A stretch of 64,000 nt of DNA from Aldehydirespirator sp965204415. Its GTDB lineage: Bacteria > Actinomycetota > Acidimicrobiia > Acidimicrobiales > Aldehydirespiratoraceae. Location: contig CBDBEL010000004.1 of the NCBI GenBank assembly GCA_965204415.1, positions 992,001-1,056,000 of the forward strand. The letters are read 5' to 3'. Below the pieces are notes generated by a model. That model was not told the DNA's origin. It did not search any database and saw nothing but the letters and a program-made list of their open reading frames with translations. Of the stretch, positions 53,748-62,848 are shown one piece after another; positions within the stretch are counted from its first letter, which is position 1, and each line of letters opens with the position of its first letter. The translations under genes and the position numbers were made by a program.

Positions 53748-54710
53748 TCAGCCGGGGGCCGGGAGGTTCCGGCCACGCCGAGAGGCCAGCTCCGCGACCG
53801 CGTCACCCACGAGCACCAGGTCCAGCAACTGGGCCAGAGCTCCCTCGCCTTCTGCCCGCACCTCGTACAGCGCGGTCACGGCGGCTCCGAGCAGATCGAT
53901 GCGGTCGGCGAGCCCGGGGGGCTCGAAGTCGTGGCGTAGCACGACCGTGGCGACGCCGGCCCGGACCCGCCCGGCCAGCGTGGTCCAGGTCGCGGCCTCG
54001 GCCTCGTCGGCCGGGAGATTGCGCCGCACCGACGACACACCGGCGACGCGGTCCAGCCGGTGGACCCAGCGACGCGCCGCGTGCTTGCCCACCCCCCCGG
54101 CGCCGCACACCACCGCCATGCGTCCCTGCACGCCATCGGCCATCGCCTCGAGCGGGGCAGCGTCGGCGTCGATGAGCCTGCGGCGGACCTCGATCTGCTC
54201 GGCGCTCTCGGAGATCAGGCGATTCATGCCGGACAGCACGCCGACTCGCTCCAGCAGCACCAGCACCGGCACGATCACCACGCCCAGTCCCGCGGCCGGG
54301 CCGGCGAAGGGATCGACTCTCGCCACCGGCACACCCCAGTTCGAGCACAGCTCCATGAGCTCGCCCCCCGAGGTGACGGCCACCATCCGGGCGCCGCGGT
54401 CACGAGCGACCCGGGTGGCGGCCACCGTCGGCCGGTCATCGCCCGACTGCGACACCGCCACCACCAGCGACGATTCCGAGAGCCAGGCCGGGCTGATCCC
54501 GCCAGTGGCCAGGACCGGCACCGAGCCCTGCAAGTGAGCGACCGACTCGACGACGTCGCCGGCCACCCCTCCGGTGCCCGCGCCCACAATCACCACTTCG
54601 GTGATCTCGCCCGGACCGGGCAGGCCCTCGACGTCCGCGGCTGACACCGCGGCATCGCGCACCTGGTCGGGCAGGTGCCTCAGGGCCTCAAGCAGATCGT
54701 CGGTGGCCAT
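53748..54710 (-). CDS. SIS-domain phosphoglucose/phosphomannose isomerase-like protein
   Basis: A 320-residue protein with two SIS-type halves, of the bifunctional phosphoglucose/phosphomannose isomerase group. Seen are VVIVGAGTGGVAGDVVESV, LVVAVSQSGDDRPTVAATRVARDRGARMVAVTSGG, and later AVVCGAGGVGKHAARRWVHRL. Position between the mutase and manA agrees with hexose-phosphate interconversion for GDP-mannose or cell-envelope sugars. Catalytic residues are not assigned with certainty. Confidence 0.82.
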   Translation of the reverse strand: MATDDLLEALRHLPDQVRDAAVSAADVEGLPGPGEITEVVIVGAGTGGVAGDVVESVAHLQGSVPVLATGGISPAWLSESSLVVAVSQSGDDRPTVAATRVARDRGARMVAVTSGGELMELCSNWGVPVARVDPFAGPAAGLGVVIVPVLVLLERVGVLSGMNRLISESAEQIEVRRRLIDADAAPLEAMADGVQGRMAVVCGAGGVGKHAARRWVHRLDRVAGVSSVRRNLPADEAEAATWTTLAGRVRAGVATVVLRHDFEPPGLADRIDLLGAAVTALYEVRAEGEGALAQLLDLVLVGDAVAELASRRGRNLPAPG

Positions 54711-54725
54711 GGTGCGCCGCCCCGG

Positions 54726-54986
54726 TCAGGGCCCGCGCCCGCCGGAGTCGCCGGCCTCGAACGTGGGGCGCAGCCCGCCGGCTTCGGCTTTGGCCACGAG
54801 CCGAGCGTGCTCGCTGTCGTCCGCGGCGGATGCCTCCTCAGTCAGCATCACCGGTATCTGATCCTCCACCCGGTAGCGCAGACGCAGCCGCGGGTTGTAC
54901 AGCAGCTGCTCGTCGTCGAAGTACAGGAGCGGGCCCTTGTCGGCCGGGCAGGCGAGGATCTCCAGCAGCCGGGGATCGAGTGTCAA
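54726..54986 (-). CDS. Small Trm112-like protein
   Basis: An 86-residue protein starting TLDPRLLEILACPADKGPLLY, with RLRYRVEDQIPVML, the Trm112/YcaR pattern. The usual C-x-x-C zinc knuckle is incomplete: only one Cys (ACPADKG) is visible. Relatives stabilise methyltransferases or are found beside sugar-nucleotide genes. The start is TTG (54986) with AGGAGG 8 bases upstream. It lies between the mutase and the SIS protein on the same strand. Confidence 0.8.
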   Translation of the reverse strand: MTLDPRLLEILACPADKGPLLYFDDEQLLYNPRLRLRYRVEDQIPVMLTEEASAADDSEHARLVAKAEAGGLRPTFEAGDSGGRGP

Positions 54987-55027
54987 GCGGGAACCTCCTG
55001 GAATCGCACCGCAGCTAGTACCAGATG

Positions 55028-56371
55028 CTACGGAACTATCAGGGCTTGCACCTCAGCCACCCGGGCTTTCACCTCGCCGGCGGTGGCGGCCTCCAGGTTG
55101 AGGCGCAGCAGCGGCTCGGTGTTGGAGGGCCGCAGATTGAACCACCAACGGCCGCAGTCGACGCTGAGGCCGTCGAGGCGATCCTGAGCGAAGTCCCCGA
55201 AAGCAGCCGCCACCCTTTCGATCACCGCGGCCGGATCCGGCACCTCGGCGTTTATCTCGCCCGAGGCAGAGTAGCGCTCCAGCGGCATGGCCAGCTCGCT
55301 GAGGCTGCCGCCGTGGCGGCTGAGCTCTTCCAGCAGCACCAGCACCGCGATCATGGCGCCGTCGGCGCCGTAGTTGTCGCGGAAGTAGTAGTGGCCGGAG
55401 TGCTCGCCTCCGAAGACGGCCGAGTTGGAGGCCATCGCCTGTTTCATGAACGAGTGCCCGACACGGGCTCGTACGGCGCGGCCTCCACGCTCGGCGATGA
55501 CCTCGCCGAAGGCGCGCGAGCAGATCAGGTTGTGGACGACGGCTGCGCCCGGCTCTCGGGCGAGCAGTGCGCCCGCGATGATGGACGCTGTCAGTGAGCC
55601 CGACATCGCGCGGGACGATTCGTCCACCGCGAAGACCCTGTCGGCGTCGCCGTCGAAGGCCAGGCCCACCTCGGCGGCCGTGTCCCGAACCCGGTCCTGC
55701 AGATCACGCAGATTCTCTGGCTTGAGGGGATCCGCCGGGTGGTTGGGGAACGTGCCGTCGAGCTCCGGGTAGAGGTACACGACCTCGAAGGGCAGCCTCT
55801 CGAACACCGCCGGAGCCACCAGACCGCCCATCCCGTTGGCGGTGTCCACAACCAGGCGAAGCGGCCGCAGGGCTGCAACGTCCACGAACGCCAGGACATG
55901 GGTCACATAGGAGTCGAGCAGGTCGCGGCGCACCGCGCGCCCCGGCGCGGCAGCCACCGGCGGCCCTGCGATCGCCCGGGCCTTGACAACCTCCAAGCCG
56001 GTGCCGGCCCCGATCGGCGAGGCGCCCGGGCCGCAGAGCTTGATGCCGTTGTATCCGACCGGGTTGTGCGACGCGGTGAACATGGCGCCGGGCGCGTCCA
56101 GCATCCCGGAGGCGAAATACACCATCTCGGTGGCACACAGCCCTATGTCCACCACATCGACTCCGGCGGTGACGACGCCGGCGCTGAAGGCGTCCGACAG
56201 ATCCGCTCCGTCGGGCCGCATGTCGCGGCCCACCACCACCCGGACTGCACCGCCGTCGCGCACGTAACCCGCGAAGGCGGCCCCGACGGCGAAGCAGGCC
56301 GCGGCGTCGATCTGCTCGCCCACGATCCCCCTGATGTCGTAGGCCTTGAAGATCGCGTCGAAGTCAGCCAC
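55028..56371 (-). CDS. Phosphomannomutase/phosphoglucomutase
   Basis: A 447-residue alpha-D-phosphohexomutase with all four signatures: the catalytic phosphoserine loop TASHNPVGYNG, the magnesium loop DGDADRVFAVDE, the sugar-binding GGEHSGHYYF and the phosphate-binding RPSNTEPLLRL. It interconverts hexose 1- and 6-phosphates. The GTG at 56371, after a GGGGGTG, starts the conserved DFDAIFKAYDIRG region; longer readings are not supported. Confidence 0.93.
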   Translation of the reverse strand: MADFDAIFKAYDIRGIVGEQIDAAACFAVGAAFAGYVRDGGAVRVVVGRDMRPDGADLSDAFSAGVVTAGVDVVDIGLCATEMVYFASGMLDAPGAMFTASHNPVGYNGIKLCGPGASPIGAGTGLEVVKARAIAGPPVAAAPGRAVRRDLLDSYVTHVLAFVDVAALRPLRLVVDTANGMGGLVAPAVFERLPFEVVYLYPELDGTFPNHPADPLKPENLRDLQDRVRDTAAEVGLAFDGDADRVFAVDESSRAMSGSLTASIIAGALLAREPGAAVVHNLICSRAFGEVIAERGGRAVRARVGHSFMKQAMASNSAVFGGEHSGHYYFRDNYGADGAMIAVLVLLEELSRHGGSLSELAMPLERYSASGEINAEVPDPAAVIERVAAAFGDFAQDRLDGLSVDCGRWWFNLRPSNTEPLLRLNLEAATAGEVKARVAEVQALIVP

Positions 56372-56561
56372 TCGACACCCCCTGACTGGAGCTTCAGGTG
56401 GGACGGGGCCGGGAGGCCCGCCCGGTCGGCGAGCCTTCGGGGCGGGCCCGGCGTGGGGCAACCCGGCCACCAGGATTCTCCGTCCGATCCTAGTGGTCCG
56501 TCGCGAACTTGCCGGGAGCCCCCGCCGGATGCCGCCTGCGGGCCGACGGCGCCGGGCGGGC

Positions 56562-58091
56562 TTACCGCCGTGCCGGGTACCGGTTGTGGGCGGCTCGCAG
56601 CTGCTTGGCGAACTCGGCCCGGGCGATGGTCGCGCTGGGGCAGAACCGCGGGGGGCCGGTGTCGCATGTCTTGGCGATGCGTGCGGCCAGGACGGCGTCG
56701 ATCCTGGCTTCGTGGACGCTGCCGACGGTGTCGGCCAGACGCCTCGGGACTGCCGCGGGCACCTTGAAGGCCGTCACCAGCAGGCTGGCGGCCTGGCCCC
56801 TGGTAAGGGAGGCGTCGGGACAGAACCTCGCCGGTTCCGAACCGCAGCCCTTGGTGATCCCCAGCGCGGCCAGACGCTCGATGTGGGGCGCGTACCAGGC
56901 GGATCCATCGACGTCGGCGTAACGCGACGCGACGGACGGGGCCGGGTCGGCGCCGTCGATCATCCTGACCATCCACACCGCGGCCACCCAACGTGTGAGC
57001 ACGCCGTCGGCGCATTGGTCGTCCGGGCCGCATCCGGTGCCCTTCAGCACCCCGCGCTCACCCAGGACGTCGATGGCCGGCCTGGGGTCCGTGTCGGGCT
57101 CTGTCACGCCAGAGCCTCGCCCCGGCACCGGGCGCGGCCTGCTCGTGAACGGGATCTTCGCGGTCGGGGCGCGGCGGACCAGCTGCGGAGTCGCCGAGAC
57201 GGACGGTGAGAAGCCGCCGGTTCCTTCCGACGTGACGGCGGCCACGTGCACTTCGTACTCGCGGCCACCCTCCAGGCCAGTCAGCTCCGCCGATGTCTCA
57301 GACCCTCCGACTCTGAGCTCGGCGCGGACGGGTTCGCCGTTGTCGTCGTAGTGGATATGCGTGACGCGGTACGCCGTGACCGGGTGGCCGTGCAACGCCG
57401 CGGGCGGCGCCCAGGTCACGGTCAGCTTGCCGGGGCCCGCGGTCAAGGTCAGCAGCCTCGGCGGATCGGGCCGCGGCGATTTGGACACGGCGGTATGGGT
57501 GTCGGCCGGGTCGTTGGTCGCGGACGGCGTCGACCATGGGCCCCATCCCGCGCTGTTTCCGGCCCGGTACCTCACCTGGTAGCAGTGGCCCGATCTCAGG
57601 CCCGTGACGTGCAGGAAGCGCTCCGTGCCGGTGTGGGCCTGATCGGTCCATGTGCCGTAGGTCCCGCCGACGCCGCAGGTCACCGGTTTGCTCCGGAGCT
57701 GGACGCCGTACCGTGCGACGGCGTCGCCGCCGTCGTGTGGGGGCGCGTACCAGTTCAGATAGAAGCCCAGGTGGGTTTGGTGCATGAGCTCCGCGCCGGG
57801 CGCGCCCGGCGCGGTCTGCGCGAACGCGGTGGCGGGCAGCGCGAGCACGCCCGCGACCAGCAACAACGACAGCACGGCGACGGTCGAGCGCCGCCGCAGG
57901 CTGTGCATGCGGCGTGCCGGGGTGCCGACGGGACCGCGCCGGGATCCCCGCCCATCGGGCGGCGGTTGAGACGAGACGTCCGGCGGGGGGTTGCCGGTCA
58001 GCGGGGGGCTATGGGTCAGTGGGCGGTTGTTGGTCAGTGGGGGGTTGTTGGTCAGTGGGGGGTTGTTGGTCAGTGGGGGGTTGTTGGACAC
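56562..58091 (-). CDS. Surface protein with fibronectin-III and SLH-like domains and a proline-repeat N-terminus
   Basis: A 509-residue protein. The GTG at 58091 follows AGGAG by 5 bases and opens MSNNPPLTNNPPLTNNPP, an intrinsically disordered repeat of PPLTNN. A basic stretch then leads to a signal/anchor helix (TVAVLSLLLVAGVLALPATAFA, near 70-92). Two fibronectin-III domains follow (near 95-190 and 200-295), and then two or three SLH-like repeats (ERGVLKGTGCGPDDQCADGVLTR, AALGITKGCGSEPARFCPDASLTRGQAASLL). SLH-type repeats anchor proteins to the wall. An alternative start at Met 57908 would leave out the repeat tail and give a normal signal peptide. Confidence 0.72.
   Translation of the reverse strand: MSNNPPLTNNPPLTNNPPLTNNRPLTHSPPLTGNPPPDVSSQPPPDGRGSRRGPVGTPARRMHSLRRRSTVAVLSLLLVAGVLALPATAFAQTAPGAPGAELMHQTHLGFYLNWYAPPHDGGDAVARYGVQLRSKPVTCGVGGTYGTWTDQAHTGTERFLHVTGLRSGHCYQVRYRAGNSAGWGPWSTPSATNDPADTHTAVSKSPRPDPPRLLTLTAGPGKLTVTWAPPAALHGHPVTAYRVTHIHYDDNGEPVRAELRVGGSETSAELTGLEGGREYEVHVAAVTSEGTGGFSPSVSATPQLVRRAPTAKIPFTSRPRPVPGRGSGVTEPDTDPRPAIDVLGERGVLKGTGCGPDDQCADGVLTRWVAAVWMVRMIDGADPAPSVASRYADVDGSAWYAPHIERLAALGITKGCGSEPARFCPDASLTRGQAASLLVTAFKVPAAVPRRLADTVGSVHEARIDAVLAARIAKTCDTGPPRFCPSATIARAEFAKQLRAAHNRYPARR
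57997..58086 (-). repeat. 18-bp tandem repeats encoding PPLTNN
   Basis: Five 18-bp units: 57997-58014 (diverged), 58015-58032, 58033-58050, 58051-58068 and 58069-58086, the last three identical. Each encodes six residues, so copy-number change keeps the frame. They lie immediately after the putative GTG start, before the membrane anchor. Confidence 0.9.
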
Positions 58092-58505
58092 TTGCACTCC
58101 TAGCAAGCTCGATCGGCGGCGAGCACCACCACGCGGCGGGGCCCGCCGACTGCTTCTGACAGGAACGAGGAACCCGCAGACGGGCGCGGACCGCCCGGCC
58201 ATGCGCGTACCTGCATGAACACGCGCCGAACCCGTGCCGCCGGACCGGCCCCGCTGATGACACCAGCAGGGCAAGGCCCGCGACGAGCGACGGCGCAGAC
58301 TTATTGGACGCCGGCCGTGACAGGTGCAGGGCCGGCGGACGCCGCTAGATCACTTCTACGGCGCGTCCGCTCGCGGCAGACATCATTCCGACCTCCCGAT
58401 GTGACAGCGGCCCAAACTGCGGCCCGTTCGCCGCGTGGCCATTTCCGACTTCGACACGATTGTACCGGACGCGCGCCGGGCAACAACCCCCGAGCGCGAA
58501 CCGCA
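58092..58505. other. Gene-free interval between GT2 and the surface protein
   Basis: About 414 bases with no supported gene. The right part holds a small frame with a good Shine-Dalgarno (GGGAGG) encoding MMSAASGRAVEVI (58386-58345), too short to judge. The left end carries the AGGAG of the surface-protein gene. No repeat or RNA was recognised. Confidence 0.5.
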
Positions 58506-59228
58506 CTAGCGGCTCTGCGGGTAGCGGCCCAGCAGCGCCCGGGTCCGGATCCGGCACATGTCGAGCACCAGTCGCCAGCCGTCGCTCGCCACGCGCACCG
58601 ACGACACCCGGCTGTTGACCACCTCCACGGGCACATCACGCACCCGCATGCCGAGCCGGTCGGCCAGGAACAGCAACTCGACGTCGAAGGCGAATCGGTC
58701 CATGACCGACGCATCCAGCAGCTCGCTCGCCGCCTCCCGGGAGAAGGCCTTCAAGCCGCACTGGGTGTCGCGGCCCCGGCCGAGCCGCAGCATCCTGCAG
58801 ACCGCGGCCACGGCGCGGCTGCCGGCGCGCCGCAGCCATGACGGATCCGTCACCGACACCGAATCGGGATGGCGCCGGTCGCCGACGGCGGCGTCAGCCC
58901 CCTGCTCGACCTCCTCGAGCAGTCCGAGGATCTGGTGGGGCGGATAGGAGAGGTCGGCGTCGGTGAAGGTGACGACCGCCCCCGAGGCGGCCCGCATCCC
59001 GGCCCGCACCGCGGCGCCCTTGCCCCGGTTGTTCGGGAACTCCACGACCATGTCGGCACCCGCGGCCCTTCCCGCCTCGGCGGTTCCGTCGTCGGAGCCG
59101 TCGTCGACCACGACGATCTCGGCGCCGCCGTCATCATTCACGGGCGCCAGGGCGGCGCGCAGCGTGGCCACCGTCGCGCCGATGCGGCCAGCCTCGCGGT
59201 AGGCGGGAACGACCACCGAAAGTCTCAC
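58506..59228 (-). CDS. Family 2 glycosyltransferase (dolichyl-phosphate-sugar synthase-like)
   Basis: A 240-residue GT2 enzyme with the fold of polyprenyl-monophosphomannose/glucose synthases: LSVVVPAYREAGRIGATV, IVVVDDGSDDGTAEAGRAAGA, FPNNRGKGAAVRAGM, the metal DxD in VTFTDADLSYPP, and TQCGLKAFSREAASELL. No C-terminal membrane segments are visible, so it would act at the inner membrane face on a lipid phosphate. Its GTG start overlaps the stop of the large membrane protein (GTGA). Together they suggest envelope glycosylation. Confidence 0.88.
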   Translation of the reverse strand: MRLSVVVPAYREAGRIGATVATLRAALAPVNDDGGAEIVVVDDGSDDGTAEAGRAAGADMVVEFPNNRGKGAAVRAGMRAASGAVVTFTDADLSYPPHQILGLLEEVEQGADAAVGDRRHPDSVSVTDPSWLRRAGSRAVAAVCRMLRLGRGRDTQCGLKAFSREAASELLDASVMDRFAFDVELLFLADRLGMRVRDVPVEVVNSRVSSVRVASDGWRLVLDMCRIRTRALLGRYPQSR

Positions 59229-61960
59229 GCTATGTCAGGCTCTCTCCGCAACACCAGGAGCCACCCTACGGCGACCAGACCGCTGAGCGTGATCACGAGC
59301 GCTATCCACTCCACCACGCTGCGCCCGTAGTCGAGGCGCACCTCGGTGTCGGTGGGCACGACCACCATGAAGTTCGGCGTGACGCGGTAGGGCCCCTCAG
59401 CGCCCGATGCCGACCAGTTGCCGAAGTAGGAGGTGTGCACCAGCACCGGTGCTCCGACCCGGTCGACAGAGAACGAGATCGAGTGGTCGCGGCGGACCAC
59501 ATCGCTCACCACGGCCGGCTCGACATCGGTGCGGGGCGCGGCGTCTGGCAGCAGCTCAGCCAGCCGGCGCATCACCTCCCGCCGGTCGGCGTCCGGGCCG
59601 GTCCCGCCTCCGGTGTCTGATTCCTGATCCGTGCCCGGCAGGGTCATCCGCGGCCATTCTTCAGGACCGTCGGCCGCGAGCAGCGGTGCGTCGGGTCCTT
59701 CGGCCAGGAATGCGCCGACCGACGCTTCCAGCCAGGAGTCGCTGGAGTCGCCGATGCCGTCCACGACTACCGGCAGCCTGGCCAGCCCGGTCACGGGCGC
59801 GCTCTGAGCCACCTCGAAGACGACCCACGGACCCGAGGACGCCACTTCCTCCAGCCCGGCCACAGCCCGGGCCTGGCCAATCGCGTCGTCCGAGAAGGCC
59901 ATGTAGTAGCGCACCCCCATAGCCCGCAGGTGCTCGGTCCCCCTGACGACGTCGAGTGCGCGGTAAGGAAGGTCGCGCTGGGCGCGAGACGGAGCAGCCG
60001 ACAGCTCGGACTGCATCAGAAAGTGGTAGGGCGTCGTGGCCGAAGCCTCGAAGTAGAGGCCCTCCATGGAGCCGATGCACCGATCGGTCCAGTAGGGCAG
60101 CAGCATGGGCGCCATCGGCGTGCCGTAGGAGCCGAGACGCCCGGCGCCGTACTCCCACAGCGACGGGCCGCAACCCCGGCGCTCGCCGACGCGGCCCATG
60201 GTGTCGACCAGGTCCCAGTACTCAGCGCTGCCCCCTCCATCCGCGGTCGGCTGGCGGCCCTCGTAGCCCTCGAAGTTGTACTGCACCCAGTAGGAGCCCA
60301 GATTGGAGTCGCTTGAGCTGAGCGGTCCCCAGCGGTACACGCCGTCATCGCCGAGCCTGCCTCCGGGCAGCGACCGCAGCGGCAGCCCCACCGCGACCAG
60401 CACCGCCACCGCGGCCAGCGCAACACATCCACCGGCCGCGACGGAGCCGGCGAGGCGGCCGAACCGGCCGGCGTCTGCCCCCGCCTCGACGCGGGCTGCG
60501 TGCCGCCTGTCGAGCCGTGAGCGGCCCCATCCGATCAACTCACCCACAGCGAGGGCGGCCACCAAGTACACCGTGAGGTAGTAGAAGGGCAGGATCCGGA
60601 CGTTCCACAGGCGTCCCTCGGGCATCACCACGAACGCCACCGCGAAGATGGCGCCCGTCACGGCCAGCGTCACGTGCAGCCGGGACCAGCGCTCCGCCAG
60701 CGGCCGGGACCTCCTGAAGAACAGCACCGCCGTGCCGGCGACCGCGACGACGACGAACAGCTGGAGCGCAGGGTCGTTGACCAGGAACCCGTAGTCGAAG
60801 GAACTGCGCGACCACAGCGACGAGAGGTAGCGGCGCTCCTTGCCCCAGCCCATGTCGTTGAGCAAGCCCCGGTTCCACCAGAAGGGCAGGACCCACCATG
60901 CGCTGAGCGCCGCGCCCAGCGCGCCGGTCTCCAGGGTCCACTTCAGCCGCCGGCGCCACGCGGCCCGCTGCCACCGGCCGGTCAACAACAGCGCGGCGGT
61001 CGCGGCCAGCGCCAGGAAGGCGGAGAACAGGTGCAACAGCCCGGTGAGGGCCAGCAGAGCGCCGGCCAGCACACTGTGACGGCCCGAGTCCATGCCCCGG
61101 GCCGCGGCGCCGATGAAGAGCACCGCGACGGCCAGGCCGAGCGAGTAGGCGAACTCGCCGGCCATGGTGGACATCAGGTTGCCGCCGTAGATGTTGAACG
61201 AGCGGTCGAACAGGAACAGCAGCGTGGCCGCGGCCGCCAGGGCCTGTCCCTCGAGTCCGACTCCCGCGGTCCGGGCCATGGCCCACACGGCGACGGGCAG
61301 AGCGACCACTCCGGCGATCGCCACAATCTTGATGGACACGCCGTAGGGCATGGGAACCACCAGAACCGCTAGCAGGACCGCGGCCACCGCGGCAGGGGCT
61401 CGCCAGCGGGGCCGAGCCTGCAGCAGGTGCCACGCCCATCCGCCGCAGGCGGCAGGGAGCAGCAGCGCGGCGATGGCCCGGTTGACCTCGACATCGCCGA
61501 CGAGGAGCTTCCCGGCTCCGACGATTCCGGCGATTGCCAGTGCTGTAGCCCAGCGCTGGGCGGCAGCCCATCGGGTCCGCGCCACGATCCGAAGGGTGAG
61601 CCCGCACACCGCCAGCACGACCGCCATGTAGGCGAAAACCCCGACGCTCAGATCGACGCCCGCGTCGACGATCACCACCAGCAGCGAAGGGATCACCATG
61701 TAGAACGTGAAGGCGGGGAAGCCCGCATACCAGTCGTGGGTCCAGCCGGTGAGTCTGAGCTCCGGGATCAGCACATCGCGCAGGTAGGCCGGCGCCCAGA
61801 CATGAGCGCCGAGATCCCCGCCGGTCGGGGTGGTGTCGTCGAACCACAGCCAGGGCCTGAGGTTGACGACCACGAACGCGACCGCCACGGCGACGACCAC
61901 GCCCACCAGCAGGGCGCCGATCCGCCTGTTGGGCGCGCCGGCGCCGGCGAGCGGCCTCAC
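59225..61960 (-). CDS. Large polytopic membrane protein, GT-C/PTPS-related type
   Basis: A 911-residue protein with about 12-13 membrane helices and a large extracytoplasmic C-terminal part of about 350 residues, ended by one more helix (VVEWIALVITLSGLVAVGWLLVL). The segment WLWFDDTTPTGGDLGAHVWAPAYLRDVL, shown in part, and WYAGFPAFTFYMVIPSL recall PTPS-related or GT-C-type membrane enzymes. These usually move or add sugars outside the cell. The function is not recognised further. The GTG at 61960 overlaps the protease stop; it is the start that fits the operon. Confidence 0.65.
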   Translation of the reverse strand: MRPLAGAGAPNRRIGALLVGVVVAVAVAFVVVNLRPWLWFDDTTPTGGDLGAHVWAPAYLRDVLIPELRLTGWTHDWYAGFPAFTFYMVIPSLLVVIVDAGVDLSVGVFAYMAVVLAVCGLTLRIVARTRWAAAQRWATALAIAGIVGAGKLLVGDVEVNRAIAALLLPAACGGWAWHLLQARPRWRAPAAVAAVLLAVLVVPMPYGVSIKIVAIAGVVALPVAVWAMARTAGVGLEGQALAAAATLLFLFDRSFNIYGGNLMSTMAGEFAYSLGLAVAVLFIGAAARGMDSGRHSVLAGALLALTGLLHLFSAFLALAATAALLLTGRWQRAAWRRRLKWTLETGALGAALSAWWVLPFWWNRGLLNDMGWGKERRYLSSLWSRSSFDYGFLVNDPALQLFVVVAVAGTAVLFFRRSRPLAERWSRLHVTLAVTGAIFAVAFVVMPEGRLWNVRILPFYYLTVYLVAALAVGELIGWGRSRLDRRHAARVEAGADAGRFGRLAGSVAAGGCVALAAVAVLVAVGLPLRSLPGGRLGDDGVYRWGPLSSSDSNLGSYWVQYNFEGYEGRQPTADGGGSAEYWDLVDTMGRVGERRGCGPSLWEYGAGRLGSYGTPMAPMLLPYWTDRCIGSMEGLYFEASATTPYHFLMQSELSAAPSRAQRDLPYRALDVVRGTEHLRAMGVRYYMAFSDDAIGQARAVAGLEEVASSGPWVVFEVAQSAPVTGLARLPVVVDGIGDSSDSWLEASVGAFLAEGPDAPLLAADGPEEWPRMTLPGTDQESDTGGGTGPDADRREVMRRLAELLPDAAPRTDVEPAVVSDVVRRDHSISFSVDRVGAPVLVHTSYFGNWSASGAEGPYRVTPNFMVVVPTDTEVRLDYGRSVVEWIALVITLSGLVAVGWLLVLRREPDIA

Positions 61961-62658
61961 CACAGAAGCACCGCCACCGTGATCGCGTTGAAGCCGGCGT
62001 GGGACCACAGCGCCGGACCGAGACGGCCGGTTCTAAGCACCAGAAGCGCGTTGACCACCCCCACCAGCACCAGGGCGGGGAACTGAACCAGCTGGAAGTG
62101 GGTGATACCGAAGGCCACCGATGCGATGGCCACCGCCCAGACCGGCCCGAGCCGGTCCCGCAGCGCTCCCTGCAGGAGGCCCCTGAAGAAGACCTCCTCG
62201 CTGATGGGCGCCATGACCACCGTCATCACGACGAGCAGGGCCACATCCGACGGCCCGACGGCCAGTGCGCTCAGCTCGCGTGCCGGCTCCTCCACGTCCA
62301 GATCGCCGAAGATCCGGAATATGGGCCAGTACAGCAGCGGAACCGCGGCAAGCTGCGTCACCAGGCCGACCGCCAACCCGACGGGCACGTCCAACAGACG
62401 CATCGCCCACCCGAGCTGGCTCCTCCAGCGGAGGCCGTAGCGCCGGGCCAGCAGGGGCGTGCCGAGCAGGCCCAGCCACAAGGGCACTTGAAGCATCACG
62501 AGCCCGCCGATCCCGATGCGGCTCATCAGGTTGTCCTCGGTCTCCAGGGACTCCGGCCCCAGCAACGCCGCCACCACTAGAACGGACGCCGCGAGAGAGG
62601 CAACGAAACCTGCGGCCCATCCGGCTGCCGCCCAAGTGAGCCGTGTCGTGGCCGGCAT
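61957..62658 (-). CDS. CPBP-family intramembrane metalloprotease
   Basis: A 233-residue CAAX/CPBP (Abi) family membrane protease. The motifs are ISEEVFFRGLLQG (E-E-x-x-x-R), AFGITHFQLVQ (F-x-x-x-H) and SHAGFNAI (H-x-x-x-N), with about 6 membrane helices. Relatives cleave membrane substrates or protect against bacteriocins. It starts at ATG 62658 (MPATTRLT) and overlaps the next gene by 4 bases, so it is the first gene of the three-gene envelope operon. Confidence 0.85.
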   Translation of the reverse strand: MPATTRLTWAAAGWAAGFVASLAASVLVVAALLGPESLETEDNLMSRIGIGGLVMLQVPLWLGLLGTPLLARRYGLRWRSQLGWAMRLLDVPVGLAVGLVTQLAAVPLLYWPIFRIFGDLDVEEPARELSALAVGPSDVALLVVMTVVMAPISEEVFFRGLLQGALRDRLGPVWAVAIASVAFGITHFQLVQFPALVLVGVVNALLVLRTGRLGPALWSHAGFNAITVAVLLW

Positions 62659-62701
62659 GGGCGACCGCGCGGGGAGGCCACCGCCTCGCGGTCCATCGTC
62701 G

Positions 62702-62808
62702 TGTTTCCCGCTCTTGTTCGCTGCGCTCACGGGCCGCTCGGGCCACGGCCTCGCTCAGCGCCCTGCAGAGTCCTCGTGGGTTGAGACCCGTCCGCTCGGC
62801 CTCTGGAC
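62702..62808 (+). repeat. Dispersed intergenic repeat, copy E
   Basis: Core 62707-62754, identical to copy D over 48 bases, then a variable middle and GTCCGCTCGGCCTCTGG. It lies in the divergent gap between the CPBP protease gene and ftsH. Confidence 0.8.
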
Positions 62809-62848
62809 GACCGCATGGATTGCAACCGTACCGGACTAGTCTGGAATC

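Noticed and set aside
58345..58386. A 13-residue frame (MMSAASGRAVEVI) with a good Shine-Dalgarno
   Set aside because: Too short to support from one sequence; could be a leader peptide but nothing downstream shows attenuator structure.
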